From DATAEY01 sp045805565 (GTDB lineage Bacteria > Actinomycetota > Thermoleophilia > Solirubrobacterales > Solirubrobacteraceae): a stretch of 64,000 nt of DNA. Made by a program: the position numbers and the translations under genes. The stretch lies in contig JBJMKZ010000020.1 of the NCBI GenBank assembly GCA_045805565.1, forward strand, positions 62,001 through 126,000. Direction: 5' to 3'. Shown here in pieces: positions 25,349 through 33,517 of this stretch; position 1 is the stretch's first letter; every line of letters starts with the position of its first letter. The notes beneath the pieces were generated by a model. That model was not told the DNA's origin. It saw only the letters and a list, made by a program, of their open reading frames with translations, and made no database searches.

Positions 25349-27256
25349 TCACTCAACTCCGGGATGGCTCGCGGAAGCGACGCTCCCGGCCGCCGCCGGC
25401 TTGGGCTCGGGCGCCTTCTTGAACACGCCGTGCACCGCGCCGGGCACGCCGTACTCGTACGGTCCGCCGACCACCGTGGGCACCGTGTCGAAGTTGAAGA
25501 TCGGCGGCGGGGAGGAGACCTGCCACTCCAGGGTCAGCCCCCGCCACGGGTTCGCCTCGGCCCGGGGCCCGTGGCGCCATGAGGCGACCATGTTGTAGAC
25601 GAACACCAGCGTGCTCAGCCCGACGAAGAACGAGGCGATCGAGATGAACAGGTTCCAGCCCGCGAATTTCTCGGCGTAATCGGCCACCCGGCGCGGCATT
25701 CCCTCCAGCCCGATCACGTGCATCGGTCCGAACGTCAGGTTGAACCCGATGAACGTCATCCAGAAGTGGATCTTCCCGAGCGTCTCGTCGTACATCCGGC
25801 CCGTCATCTTCGGGAACCAGTAGTAGACGCCCGCGAAGATGGTGAACAGCGACCCGCCGAACAGGACGTAGTGGATGTGGGCCACCACGAAGTAACTGTC
25901 CGAGACATGGATGACGATCGGGATCATGGCCAGCATCACGCCGCTGATCCCACCCAGCACGAACATGGTCAGGAAGCCCAGCGCGAACAGCATCGGCGTG
26001 TCGAGGTGGAGCACGCCGCGCCACAGCGTCGCCAGCCAGGAGAAGACCTTGATCCCGGTCGGGACGGCGATGATCGCGGTGGTGATCATCATCGGGACCC
26101 GGATCCACGGCTGCATCCCCGACACGAACATGTGGTGGGCCCACACGGTGAATCCCAGCAGCACGATCGCCAGCAGCGAGAAGGCCATCATGCGGTAGCC
26201 GAAGATCGGCTTGCGTGCCTTCACCGCGAGGATCTCGCTGATGATCCCGAATCCCGGCAGCATCATGATGTAGACCGCCGGGTGGGAGTAGAACCAGAAG
26301 ATGTGCTGGTAGCTGAGCACGTCGCCGCCGTGTCCGGCCTGGAAGAAGTCGAACCCGAGGGCGCGGTCGAGCAGGACCAGGAACTGTGAGGCGGCGATGA
26401 ACGGCGTGGCGATGACGACCAGCAGGGAGGTCGAGAAGTTCGCCCACACCAGCAGCGGCATGCGCCAGAAGGACATGCCCGGCGCGCGCATGGTGATGAT
26501 CGTGACCAGGAAGTTCAGCGCCGTGGCGACCGACGACGCGCCCGCGAACTGCACCGCGACGGTGAAGAACAGCTGGCCCAGCGGGGCCTCGGTCGACAGC
26601 GGCGCATAGGCGGTCCAGCCGGTGGCGAACGAACCGCCGGGCACCAGGAACGAGGCCACCATCATGATCCCGGCGATGGGCAGCAGCCAGTACGAGAGGG
26701 CGTTCAGGCGCGGGAACGCCATGTCGGGCGCCCCGATCATCAGGGGCAGCACGAAGTTGGCCAGGCCGGCGAACACCGGGATGACGAACAGGAAGATCAG
26801 CAGCGAGGCGTGGACCGAGAACAGCCCGTTGAAGGTGTCCGAGTCCACGAACTGCATTCCCGGCCGCGCCAGCTCGGCCCGCATGAGCATGGCCAGCACG
26901 CCGCCGACGAGCAGGAAGAAGAACGAGGTGACCGTGTACTGGATCCCGATCACCTTGTGGTCGGTGTTGACCCGGAAGTAGTCGCGCCACGAGCGGGCGC
27001 CATGGCCCGAGTGGTCCTCCGGCCGGGTCGGGCGGCCGGCAGCCCAGTAGAACCAGTAGTCGAACGCGCCCAGCCCGATCAGGAAGAACAGCGGCGCCCC
27101 GATCAGGGCGACGATGGTGATCGCGTTGCCGTCGACGAGGGGCTGGAAGCCGTACAGCGCGCGGACCAGCGTCGTGAGTCCGAAGCAGAAGACGACGCCC
27201 ACGAAGAAGCCGAGGCCCCCGCGCAGGAGTCCCGGAGCGCGCAGCCTGGCAACCAT
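25349..27256 (-). CDS. ctaD: Cytochrome c oxidase subunit I, A2 type
   Basis: 635 residues, a heme-copper oxidase subunit I preceded by about 90 residues with two extra transmembrane helices. Heme and copper ligands are visible (FSVHASLL, WFYSHPAVYI, WAHHMF, VAHIHYVLFGG). The D-channel glutamate of HPEV is missing: the motif is YSHPAV, the mark of A2-type oxidases, where Tyr-Ser takes over. It reduces O2 to water and pumps protons. Upstream by 20 nt is its subunit II. The start at ATG 27256 is close to an AGGAGG-like sequence. A second, A1-type subunit I is encoded 3.6 kb away. Confidence 0.93.
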   Translation of the reverse strand: MVARLRAPGLLRGGLGFFVGVVFCFGLTTLVRALYGFQPLVDGNAITIVALIGAPLFFLIGLGAFDYWFYWAAGRPTRPEDHSGHGARSWRDYFRVNTDHKVIGIQYTVTSFFFLLVGGVLAMLMRAELARPGMQFVDSDTFNGLFSVHASLLIFLFVIPVFAGLANFVLPLMIGAPDMAFPRLNALSYWLLPIAGIMMVASFLVPGGSFATGWTAYAPLSTEAPLGQLFFTVAVQFAGASSVATALNFLVTIITMRAPGMSFWRMPLLVWANFSTSLLVVIATPFIAASQFLVLLDRALGFDFFQAGHGGDVLSYQHIFWFYSHPAVYIMMLPGFGIISEILAVKARKPIFGYRMMAFSLLAIVLLGFTVWAHHMFVSGMQPWIRVPMMITTAIIAVPTGIKVFSWLATLWRGVLHLDTPMLFALGFLTMFVLGGISGVMLAMIPIVIHVSDSYFVVAHIHYVLFGGSLFTIFAGVYYWFPKMTGRMYDETLGKIHFWMTFIGFNLTFGPMHVIGLEGMPRRVADYAEKFAGWNLFISIASFFVGLSTLVFVYNMVASWRHGPRAEANPWRGLTLEWQVSSPPPIFNFDTVPTVVGGPYEYGVPGAVHGVFKKAPEPKPAAAGSVASASHPGVE

Positions 27257-27276
27257 CTACCTGTCCTCCTTCTGGC

Positions 27277-28038
27277 TCATGACGGCTGACCGCCGACTCT
27301 CGCCGAGGCGGTCGTCGCCGATCCCTGGCGGCTCGCCCAGGCCTGGAAGCTCGCGGCCGGCAGCACGTGCGCAGTCTGGCGCATCGCCGCGTGGCCAAGT
27401 CCGCACAGCTCGGCGCAGACGACACTGTAGTCGCCGATGCGGGTTGGGTTGACCCGGTACTTGGTCGTGATGCCCGGGACGGCGTCGATCTTGAGCCGGA
27501 ACGCGGGCACCCAGAAGTCGTGGATCACGTCCTTGGACCGGACGTGAAACTCGACCGGGCGGCCCTTGGCCAGGTACAGCTGGTCGGAGCTGATCGACTT
27601 CCCGCCCGGGCCGGCGCCCGGGTACTCGAAGGTCCAGGTGAACTGCTGCCCGGTGACATTGACCACCATCTCGTTGGCCGGCTTGCGCTCGATCTGGGTG
27701 AGGACCACATAGGCGTACGAGCACAGTCCGACCAGCAGAATGGCGGGGACCGCCGTCCAGATCACCTCCAGCGCGGTGTTGCCGTGGATCGGCGGACCGT
27801 CCTTGAGCTCCTCGCCCGGCCTCATGCGGAACTTCCAGACCGAGAACAGGACGACCACCTCGACGAGCACGAAGATCGGCACCGAGGCGACCAGCAGCAC
27901 GTCGTAGAGGTCGTCGATCTGGTGTGCCTGGCTGTCGGCTGCCACCGGGAACCAGTTGATCGCCAGGGCGACGGCGATCCCGATCGCGGAGGCGATCGCC
28001 CCGATGATCAACATCTGGGCGAGCTGGTGTCTACGCAA
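27277..28038 (-). CDS. ctaC: Cytochrome c oxidase subunit II (A2 set)
   Basis: 253 residues from TTG 28038, or 245 from ATG 28014. Two N-terminal transmembrane helices are followed by the CuA cupredoxin domain. Its site is CAELCGLGHAAM (C-x3-C-x3-H-x2-M), with the upstream His in KDVIHDFWVPAF and the electron-entry aromatics in GQQFTWTFEYP. There is no C-terminal cytochrome c domain, so a separate donor is needed, perhaps the cytochrome c-cupredoxin lipoprotein nearby. The TTG overlaps the stop of a 9-codon reading frame that follows the promoter. Confidence 0.92.
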   Translation of the reverse strand: MRRHQLAQMLIIGAIASAIGIAVALAINWFPVAADSQAHQIDDLYDVLLVASVPIFVLVEVVVLFSVWKFRMRPGEELKDGPPIHGNTALEVIWTAVPAILLVGLCSYAYVVLTQIERKPANEMVVNVTGQQFTWTFEYPGAGPGGKSISSDQLYLAKGRPVEFHVRSKDVIHDFWVPAFRLKIDAVPGITTKYRVNPTRIGDYSVVCAELCGLGHAAMRQTAHVLPAASFQAWASRQGSATTASARVGGQPS

Positions 28039-28060
28039 GGCTCGAAGCGGGCAGTCGCAT
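28031..28060 (-). other. Possible 9-codon leader peptide before subunit II
   Basis: Downstream of the TAGGAT promoter the first ATG (28060) encodes MRLPASSLA and stops at 28031, overlapping the TTG start of subunit II. It could couple or tune translation of the oxidase mRNA. The evidence is positional only. Confidence 0.3.
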
Positions 28061-28071
28061 GACCGAGCGGC

Positions 28072-28077
28072 ATCCTA
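28072..28077 (-). promoter_or_regulatory. -10 element (TAGGAT) of the A2 oxidase operon
   Basis: TAGGAT on the minus strand, 11 nt before the leader ATG 28060. It faces the plus-strand TAGGAT at 28105 of the CBS gene. Confidence 0.55.
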
Positions 28078-28104
28078 GCGCCCGCCCGCCGTCCTTCTTC
28101 GCGT

Positions 28105-28110
28105 TAGGAT
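28105..28110 (+). promoter_or_regulatory. -10 element (TAGGAT) of the CBS gene
   Basis: TAGGAT with a leader of about 27 nt containing a purine-rich ribosome site (GAGAGGGAGG, 28130-28139). Confidence 0.55.
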
Positions 28111-28143
28111 TGCGTCAAACGTTGCAATAGAGAGGGAGGCTGC

Positions 28144-28557
28144 ATGCAGGTCCGAGACGGCATGAGCGAGACGGTTCTCACGGTCGGCCCCGGGCACACC
28201 CTGCGAGAGGCCGCAACGTTGATGAGCGAGCGCAACGTGGGCGCCGCCGTGGTGATGGACCCCGAGGCGCCGGGGCCCGGCATCGTCACCGAGCGCGATG
28301 TGCTCAACTCGGTCGGCTCGGGCCAGGACCCCGACAGCGAGCGAGTCGCCCAGCACCTCACCGCAGACCTGGTGTTCGCCTCCCCGGACTGGTCGCTCGA
28401 GGAGGCCGCCGCGGCGATGGTCAGGGGCGGCTTCCGCCACCTGATCGTGGTCGAGCACGGCGAGGTCACCGGCGTGCTCTCCGTGCGCGACATCATCCGC
28501 TGCTGGACGCAGGACGGCGCCACGTCGGAGATGCCGCATCCGGCGGCGGCCGGATAG
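28144..28557 (+). CDS. CBS-domain-pair protein
   Basis: 137 residues, two CBS motifs: MQVRDGMSETVLTVGPGHTL to GIVTERDVLNSV, and VAQHLTADLVFASPDWSLEEA to GVLSVRDIIRCW. It should sense an adenosyl ligand. Unlike the CBS gene at 12.7 kb it begins with the complete first strand and has a strong Shine-Dalgarno. It is transcribed divergently from the A2 oxidase operon, so it may respond to energy state, but no target can be shown. Confidence 0.9.
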   Translation: MQVRDGMSETVLTVGPGHTLREAATLMSERNVGAAVVMDPEAPGPGIVTERDVLNSVGSGQDPDSERVAQHLTADLVFASPDWSLEEAAAAMVRGGFRHLIVVEHGEVTGVLSVRDIIRCWTQDGATSEMPHPAAAG

Positions 28558-28561
28558 CCGG

Positions 28562-28577
28562 CGGGGCTGCCGCCCCG
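28562..28577. terminator. Hairpin between convergent genes
   Basis: CGGGGC/GCCCCG stem with loop TGCC just after the CBS stop, ahead of the convergent oxidoreductase. Confidence 0.45.
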
Positions 28578-28636
28578 ACAGGTCGCCCTGACCGCGGCCG
28601 CGGAGACCCACCCGGCGGCCGAGCGCGCGCCGGCGC

Positions 28637-29575
28637 TCAGGGGACGATGACGAGCTTGTGGTGGGGCGACGCCTGCTGGCGCGCCCACGCGTCCGCGACT
28701 TCCTCGAGCGCGACGCGCTCGACCTCGACCGCCAGCTCCCCGGCCGCCCCGTGCCCGGCCATCCGTGTGTACGCGGCGCGCTTGACCTCGGGAGGCGCGG
28801 CGAAGTTGGTATGGCCGAGGATCGCCAACATCCGGCCGCGCACCGCGGCGGAGGCGATACGGGCGTGTGACCCGGCCGACTGCCCGATCTGGACCAGCCG
28901 GGCACCGCGGTTGGCGGCCTCGATCGCCGCCGCCGCCGGCTCGCCCCACACCGGGTCGACGATCACGTCGACGCCGCCTCCCGCCGCCTCGCGGAAGGCG
29001 GCGGCCAGGTCCCGGGTCCCGTCCAGAGGCACTGTCGCGTCGGCGCCCAGCTGGCTGGCGCGGGCGAGGCCGTCCTCGCTGCGGGCGGCCGCCACCACGC
29101 GGGCCGCCCCCAGCAGCCGCGCCGCCTGGAGGGCGATCTGGCCGACCACTCCGCTGGCGCCCAGGACCAGGACGGTCTCGCCCTCGCGCAGTCGCGCGCG
29201 CCACTCGAGCCCCAGCCAGGCGGCCAGGCCCGCGATCCCGAAGCAGGTGGCGAGCGTCTCGTCGAGGCCGTCGGGCAGCGGGATGGCGTCGTCGGGATCG
29301 ATCGGCGCCCGCTGCGCGAACGATCCGAAGGGCGCCGCCGGACCGTCGAAGTAGACGCGCTCACCTTCGCCGCGGCGCCCGACGCCCTCGCGGCCCACCA
29401 CGTACGGCAGCGGCGGCCGGCCGCCGTAGAAGGTCCCCGACGCGATCGAGATGTCCACCGGGTTGAGCCCCGCCGCGAGCACGTCGACCACCTCCCGCCC
29501 CTCGCCGGATTCGGGATCGTCGAAGTCGCCCGGCTCGGGCGAGGCGCCGTACTCGCGCAGGATCGCCGCTCGCAC
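28637..29575 (-). CDS. Quinone-oxidoreductase-type MDR protein
   Basis: 312 residues of the zinc-independent medium-chain dehydrogenase/reductase family. The N-terminal GroES-like fold has AAGLNPVDISIASG and VVGREGVGR. The NADPH-binding Rossmann fold has VLGASGVVGQIALQAARLLGA. No zinc-ligand cysteines are seen. It should reduce quinones or enones with NADPH. Its GTG start is 9 nt after the subunit IV-like gene, so it is probably the last gene of the A1 oxidase run. Confidence 0.85.
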   Translation of the reverse strand: MRAAILREYGASPEPGDFDDPESGEGREVVDVLAAGLNPVDISIASGTFYGGRPPLPYVVGREGVGRRGEGERVYFDGPAAPFGSFAQRAPIDPDDAIPLPDGLDETLATCFGIAGLAAWLGLEWRARLREGETVLVLGASGVVGQIALQAARLLGAARVVAAARSEDGLARASQLGADATVPLDGTRDLAAAFREAAGGGVDVIVDPVWGEPAAAAIEAANRGARLVQIGQSAGSHARIASAAVRGRMLAILGHTNFAAPPEVKRAAYTRMAGHGAAGELAVEVERVALEEVADAWARQQASPHHKLVIVP

Positions 29576-29584
29576 CAGTCCGAC

Positions 29585-29830
29585 TCAGTGCTCGAGTGGC
29601 AGCTCGTCGATATCGCGCCGCGTGTCGCGGATCCAGCGGACGGTGGTGAGCACGACGATGGCCAAGCCGGCGGCGGTGATCAGCCAGCTGATCACCAGCC
29701 CCACCACAGCGAGCGTCACGCCCAGGGCGCTGAGCACCGGGATGAGGCTGGGCTCCGGGAGGTGGATCTCCTCGCCGACCGGCGGGACGCCGGGCGCGGA
29801 CGGAGCGCCTTTGTCCTGAGACGGGGTCAT
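29585..29830 (-). CDS. Cytochrome c oxidase subunit IV-like membrane protein
   Basis: 81 residues. The cytoplasmic head holds GEEIHLPEPSLIPVLSALG, then two hydrophobic segments (about 30-65) and a charged tail. The L-P-x-P-S-x-x-P lead-in and the two-helix plan resemble small actinobacterial subunit IV proteins. It overlaps the 37-residue gene upstream (ATGA). It is likely a structural subunit of the A1 oxidase. Confidence 0.7.
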   Translation of the reverse strand: MTPSQDKGAPSAPGVPPVGEEIHLPEPSLIPVLSALGVTLAVVGLVISWLITAAGLAIVVLTTVRWIRDTRRDIDELPLEH

Positions 29831-29940
29831 CCCGCGTTGTAGATCGCGGCGGCCAGGAAGCTGGCGCCGAACATGAACAGGGCGACCGCCGCGACGATCA
29901 GTCCGGTGCGGATGTTGCGTCGGGCCAGCCTGCGGTCCAT
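29827..29940 (-). CDS. 37-residue membrane protein in the A1 oxidase operon
   Basis: Begins MDRRLARRNIRTGLIVAA and ends with a hydrophobic helix and AIYNAG. A basic head plus one transmembrane helix. It starts 8 nt after ctaB behind a GGAGG-type site and its stop overlaps the subunit IV-like start, so it fits the operon precisely. The same form as the 36-residue protein of the A2 set suggests a tiny oxidase subunit. Confidence 0.7.
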   Translation of the reverse strand: MDRRLARRNIRTGLIVAAVALFMFGASFLAAAIYNAG

Positions 29941-29948
29941 CGAGCCTC

Positions 29949-30863
29949 CTATGCCTTGACGTCGACCACCATGGCGGCGAACAGCAGCGCCAGGTACAGC
30001 AGCGAGAACAGGTACAGCCGCAGGGCGCAGCGACGGTCCGCGCGGCGGTAGAGGCTCACGCTGCCCGCTATGAACGCGCCGCCGAGGACCACCGATGCGA
30101 TCAAGTACACGCCGCCGAAGAAGCCGACGCAGAACGGCAGCTGGCTGACCGCGTACAGCAGCAGCGTGTAGAGCAGGATCTGACGCCGGGTCTCCCGCTC
30201 CCCCCGGGCCACCGGCATCATCGGGACGCCGACCTTCGCATAGTCATCGCGCATCAGCAGCGACAGCGCCCAGAAGTGGGGTGGCGTCCAGTAGAAGACG
30301 ATCGCGAACAGGTAGAGGGCGGTGGGGGCGAGCGATCCCCGGGTGGCCGCCCAGCCCACGAGGGGCGGGACCGCGCCGGCGGCGCCGCCGATCACGATGT
30401 TCTGAGGGGTCGCGCGCTTCAGCCACATCGTGTAGACGACCACGTAGCCGAGGAAGCCCGACAGCGCCAGGCAGCCGGCGAGCAGGTTGACCGCCAGCGT
30501 CAGCTCGGCGAACGCCGCCGCCGCCAGGACGAGCCCGAACCACAGCGCGGCGCGGGGCGAGATGCGCCCGGCTGGCACCGGACGGTTGGCCGTCCGGGCC
30601 ATGCGCGCGTCGATGTCACGGTCCCAGTAGTGGTTGACCGCCCCCGCACCGCCGGCGGACAGGTACCCGCCCAGACAGGTCAGGGCCACGGTCTGAAGCG
30701 ACGGGCGGCCCGCGACGTACATGGTGGCCACCGTAGTGGTGAGCAGCAGGGTCTGGACCTTGGGCTTGGTCAGGCTGGCGTAGTCGGCGGCCAGCTGGCG
30801 GATCGCGCCGCCGGACGCCGCGAGGGCCGGTCTGGCCGCCGTGGTGGTGGCGGGGGCGTCCAT
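29949..30863 (-). CDS. ctaB: Heme O synthase (protoheme IX farnesyltransferase)
   Basis: Converts heme b to heme O by adding a farnesyl group, a step towards heme A. 304 residues from ATG 30863, polytopic. The first prenyl-binding motif is NHYWDRDIDARM and the second is the YTMWLKRATPQNIVIGG loop; YWTPPHFWALSLLMRDDYAKVGVPMMP is highly typical. The ATG shares one base with the subunit I stop (TGATG). No heme A synthase gene is in the window. Confidence 0.95.
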   Translation of the reverse strand: MDAPATTTAARPALAASGGAIRQLAADYASLTKPKVQTLLLTTTVATMYVAGRPSLQTVALTCLGGYLSAGGAGAVNHYWDRDIDARMARTANRPVPAGRISPRAALWFGLVLAAAAFAELTLAVNLLAGCLALSGFLGYVVVYTMWLKRATPQNIVIGGAAGAVPPLVGWAATRGSLAPTALYLFAIVFYWTPPHFWALSLLMRDDYAKVGVPMMPVARGERETRRQILLYTLLLYAVSQLPFCVGFFGGVYLIASVVLGGAFIAGSVSLYRRADRRCALRLYLFSLLYLALLFAAMVVDVKA

Positions 30864-32575
30864 CACACGGGCGCCCGTTCCGGCGCGGTGGGCGTCCCCG
30901 CGTACGCGGCCTCGGTCGCGCGCTCGACCTGCCGGCGGATGTCCTTCATCGGCTCGACCGACCGGACTCGCGGGACGACGTCGAAGTTGTTGGGCGGCGG
31001 AGGCGAGGACGTGAACCACTCCAACGTGTTGCCCTTCCACGGGTCGGGGCCGGCGATGGTGCCGCGCCGCAGCGATCGAACCACGTTGATAGCGGTCACC
31101 AGGACGCCGAGCGCGAGCACGAAGGAGCCGATCGACGAGATCAGGTTGTAGGTCGACCATCCCTCGTTGGCCGGGTACTCGTAGATCCGGCGCGGCATCC
31201 CCGACAATCCGAGCGAGTGCTGGACCAGGAAGGTCGCGTTGAAGCCGACCAGGATCAGCCAGAACGACAGCTTGCCCAGCCCCTCCGAGAGCATCCGGCC
31301 CGACATCTTCGGGAACCAGTAGTAGATCCCGGCGAAGATCCCGAACACCGATCCGCCGAACAGCACGTAGTGCAGGTGGGCGACCACGAAGTAGGTGTCG
31401 GTGAGCTGCCAGTCGACCGGGAAGATGGCCAGGAAGATCCCCGAGATGCCGCCGATCACGAACACCCCGATCAGGCCGGCGGCGAAGAACAGCGCGGTGC
31501 GCATGTGGATCGTCCCGCGCCACAGCGTCGCCACCCAGTTGAGGATCTTCACCCCGGTGGGCACGGCGATCAGGAACGAGGCGAGCATGAAGAAGGACAG
31601 GACCACGGTCGAGGTGGGAGTGGCGAACATGTGGTGGGCCCACACCAGCATGCTGAGGAAGGCGATCCCCACGGTGGAGGCGGCGATCGCCTTGTAGCCG
31701 AAGATGGGCTTGCGGGCGAACACCGGGAGCACCTCCGAGACGATCCCGAACGCCGGCAGCGCCATGATGTAGACCTCGGGGTGGCCGAAGAACCAGAACA
31801 GGTGCTGCCACAGCATCGGCGAGCCCCCTAGCGCCGGGTCGTAGAAGCCGGTGCCGAAGTGGCGGTCGAGCAGCAGGAGGGTGACCGCGCCGGCCACCAC
31901 CGGCAGCGCGGTGACGATCATGATCGCGTACACCAGGATCGTCCAGCAGAACAGCGGGATCCGGCTCCAGCCCATTCCGGGGGCCCGCATGTTGAACAGC
32001 GTGGCGATGAAGTTGATCGAGCCGAGGATCGACGACAGGCCGGTGAGGTGGATGAGGAAGATCCACGCGTCGATGCCTCCGTTGGGCAGGTACGCGGCCG
32101 ACGACAGCGGCGTGTAGCTCGTCCAACCCGCCTCGGGCGGGCTGAAGAACAGGGACGCGTAGAAGACGACGCCCCCGAACAGCAGCAGCCAGTACGAGAG
32201 CGCGTTGAGCCGGGGGAACGCCATGTCCCGCGCGCCGATCATCAGCGGCAGGACGTAGTTCGCGAACCCCGCCAGAATGGGGACGACGAACAGGAAGACC
32301 ATCGTCGTCCCGTGCATCGTGAACAGCTGGTTGTAGGTCGCCGGGTCGAGGAACGTGTTCTCGGGGACGCCCAGCTGGATGCGCAGGAGCAGCGCCTCGA
32401 CGCCGCCCAGGATGAAGAACACGAAGGTGGTGAAGAGGTAGAGGATCCCGATCCGCTTGTGGTCGGTGGTGGTGATCCAGCTCGTCCATCCACGCGGCTC
32501 GGGAGTCACCCGGCGGGCGATCACCTGGGGCCGTGGGATGGCGCTGAGGCTTCGCGGGCTGGTCGCCACCGACAT
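30863..32575 (-). CDS. ctaD: Cytochrome c oxidase subunit I, A1 type
   Basis: 570 residues, about twelve helices. Start MSVATSPRSLS at ATG 32575, 5 nt after subunit II. Ligand segments are FTMHGTTMVFLF, WFFGHPEVYIMALP, WAHHMFA and VAHLHYVLFGG. The HPEV glutamate that gates the D channel is present, so this is an A1-type oxidase, in contrast to the YSHPAV enzyme of the neighbouring set. It reduces O2 to water while pumping protons. The C-terminus has the usual PPPPNNFDVVP motif. Confidence 0.95.
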   Translation of the reverse strand: MSVATSPRSLSAIPRPQVIARRVTPEPRGWTSWITTTDHKRIGILYLFTTFVFFILGGVEALLLRIQLGVPENTFLDPATYNQLFTMHGTTMVFLFVVPILAGFANYVLPLMIGARDMAFPRLNALSYWLLLFGGVVFYASLFFSPPEAGWTSYTPLSSAAYLPNGGIDAWIFLIHLTGLSSILGSINFIATLFNMRAPGMGWSRIPLFCWTILVYAIMIVTALPVVAGAVTLLLLDRHFGTGFYDPALGGSPMLWQHLFWFFGHPEVYIMALPAFGIVSEVLPVFARKPIFGYKAIAASTVGIAFLSMLVWAHHMFATPTSTVVLSFFMLASFLIAVPTGVKILNWVATLWRGTIHMRTALFFAAGLIGVFVIGGISGIFLAIFPVDWQLTDTYFVVAHLHYVLFGGSVFGIFAGIYYWFPKMSGRMLSEGLGKLSFWLILVGFNATFLVQHSLGLSGMPRRIYEYPANEGWSTYNLISSIGSFVLALGVLVTAINVVRSLRRGTIAGPDPWKGNTLEWFTSSPPPPNNFDVVPRVRSVEPMKDIRRQVERATEAAYAGTPTAPERAPV

Positions 32576-32580
32576 CGGTA

Positions 32581-33447
32581 TTAGCCTCCGCCGGCCGGCG
32601 TGGACGCCGACGGCTGACGCTGCGCGGCCACCGCCCGGTTCGCGGCGTCGATCGCCTGCTTCTGCCGCTGCACCCAGCGCTGGTACTCGGCGACCGGGAC
32701 CGCCTTCACGTGGGCGACCATGTTGGCGTGGTTGCGGCCGCAGAGCTCGGCGCACTGGCCGCGATAGACGCCGGGACGGCTGATCTTGAACCAGGTGCGG
32801 TTGACGTAGGGCCCCGGGACCGCATCGAACTTGCCGCCCAGCTCGGGGATCCACCACGAGTGGATCACGTCCTGGGCCCGGATCGCCAGCATGACGGTGG
32901 TGTTGATCGGGACCACCATCTCGTCGTAGGCGAAGGCGCCGTTCGGATACGTGTAGCGCCACACGTACTGCTGCCCGTTCACGTCGATGTGGAGGCGCTG
33001 CCCGGGGGGGGCGGCGGCCCGCCCGGTCGGCGGGCTGGCTGCCGCGGCGGCGGCGAGCCCACCCGGCCCCGACGTCACCGGGGTCTTGATCGCCGAGAGC
33101 TTGGAGAAGGTGACGATCGTCAACACCACCAGGATCAGGGCGGCAGCCACCGTCCAGCCGATCTCCAGGTTGGTGTTGCCGCGTATCTGGGCGGCGATCC
33201 TCCCCCGGCGGTGGGCGAAGCGGAACAGCGAGTACACGAGCGCGATCTCCACCGCCAGAAAGACGAAGATCGCGATGTAGCCGGCGAGCCGGTAGAGGGA
33301 GGCGATGTCGTTGGCGTTGGGCGAGCCGCCCGACTCGGGGGTGATCGCGCCGGCGAACGCGCCGGCGGTCAGGACGAGTGAGGCGGCCAGGGCGGCCAGC
33401 AGAGCCAGCGCGAGCCGGCGCACCCGGGTGGATGGCCACGGAGGCAA
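32581..33447 (-). CDS. ctaC: Cytochrome c oxidase subunit II (A1 set)
   Basis: 288 residues from TTG 33447. A signal-like first helix, a second pair of helices, an Ala/Gly/Pro-rich insert (about 122-145), then the CuA domain with QDVIHSWWIPELGGK and CAELCGRNHANM. The aromatic entry patch is GQQYVWRYTYP. There is no fused cytochrome c. The TTG is supported by a TAGGAT element 9 nt upstream; a GTG at 33423 is the alternative. It heads the ctaC-ctaD-ctaB run. Confidence 0.93.
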   Translation of the reverse strand: MPPWPSTRVRRLALALLAALAASLVLTAGAFAGAITPESGGSPNANDIASLYRLAGYIAIFVFLAVEIALVYSLFRFAHRRGRIAAQIRGNTNLEIGWTVAAALILVVLTIVTFSKLSAIKTPVTSGPGGLAAAAAASPPTGRAAAPPGQRLHIDVNGQQYVWRYTYPNGAFAYDEMVVPINTTVMLAIRAQDVIHSWWIPELGGKFDAVPGPYVNRTWFKISRPGVYRGQCAELCGRNHANMVAHVKAVPVAEYQRWVQRQKQAIDAANRAVAAQRQPSASTPAGGG

Positions 33448-33456
33448 AGCCGCGCG

Positions 33457-33462
33457 ATCCTA
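33457..33462 (-). promoter_or_regulatory. -10 element (TAGGAT) of the A1 oxidase operon
   Basis: On the minus strand TAGGAT, 9 nt, then TTG 33447; predicted leaderless. Confidence 0.55.
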
Positions 33463-33517
33463 TCGTTCGCCGACTGGGCGCTCCACATCGTGGCGCGCGT
33501 CGCGAGCCGGCGCTCGA

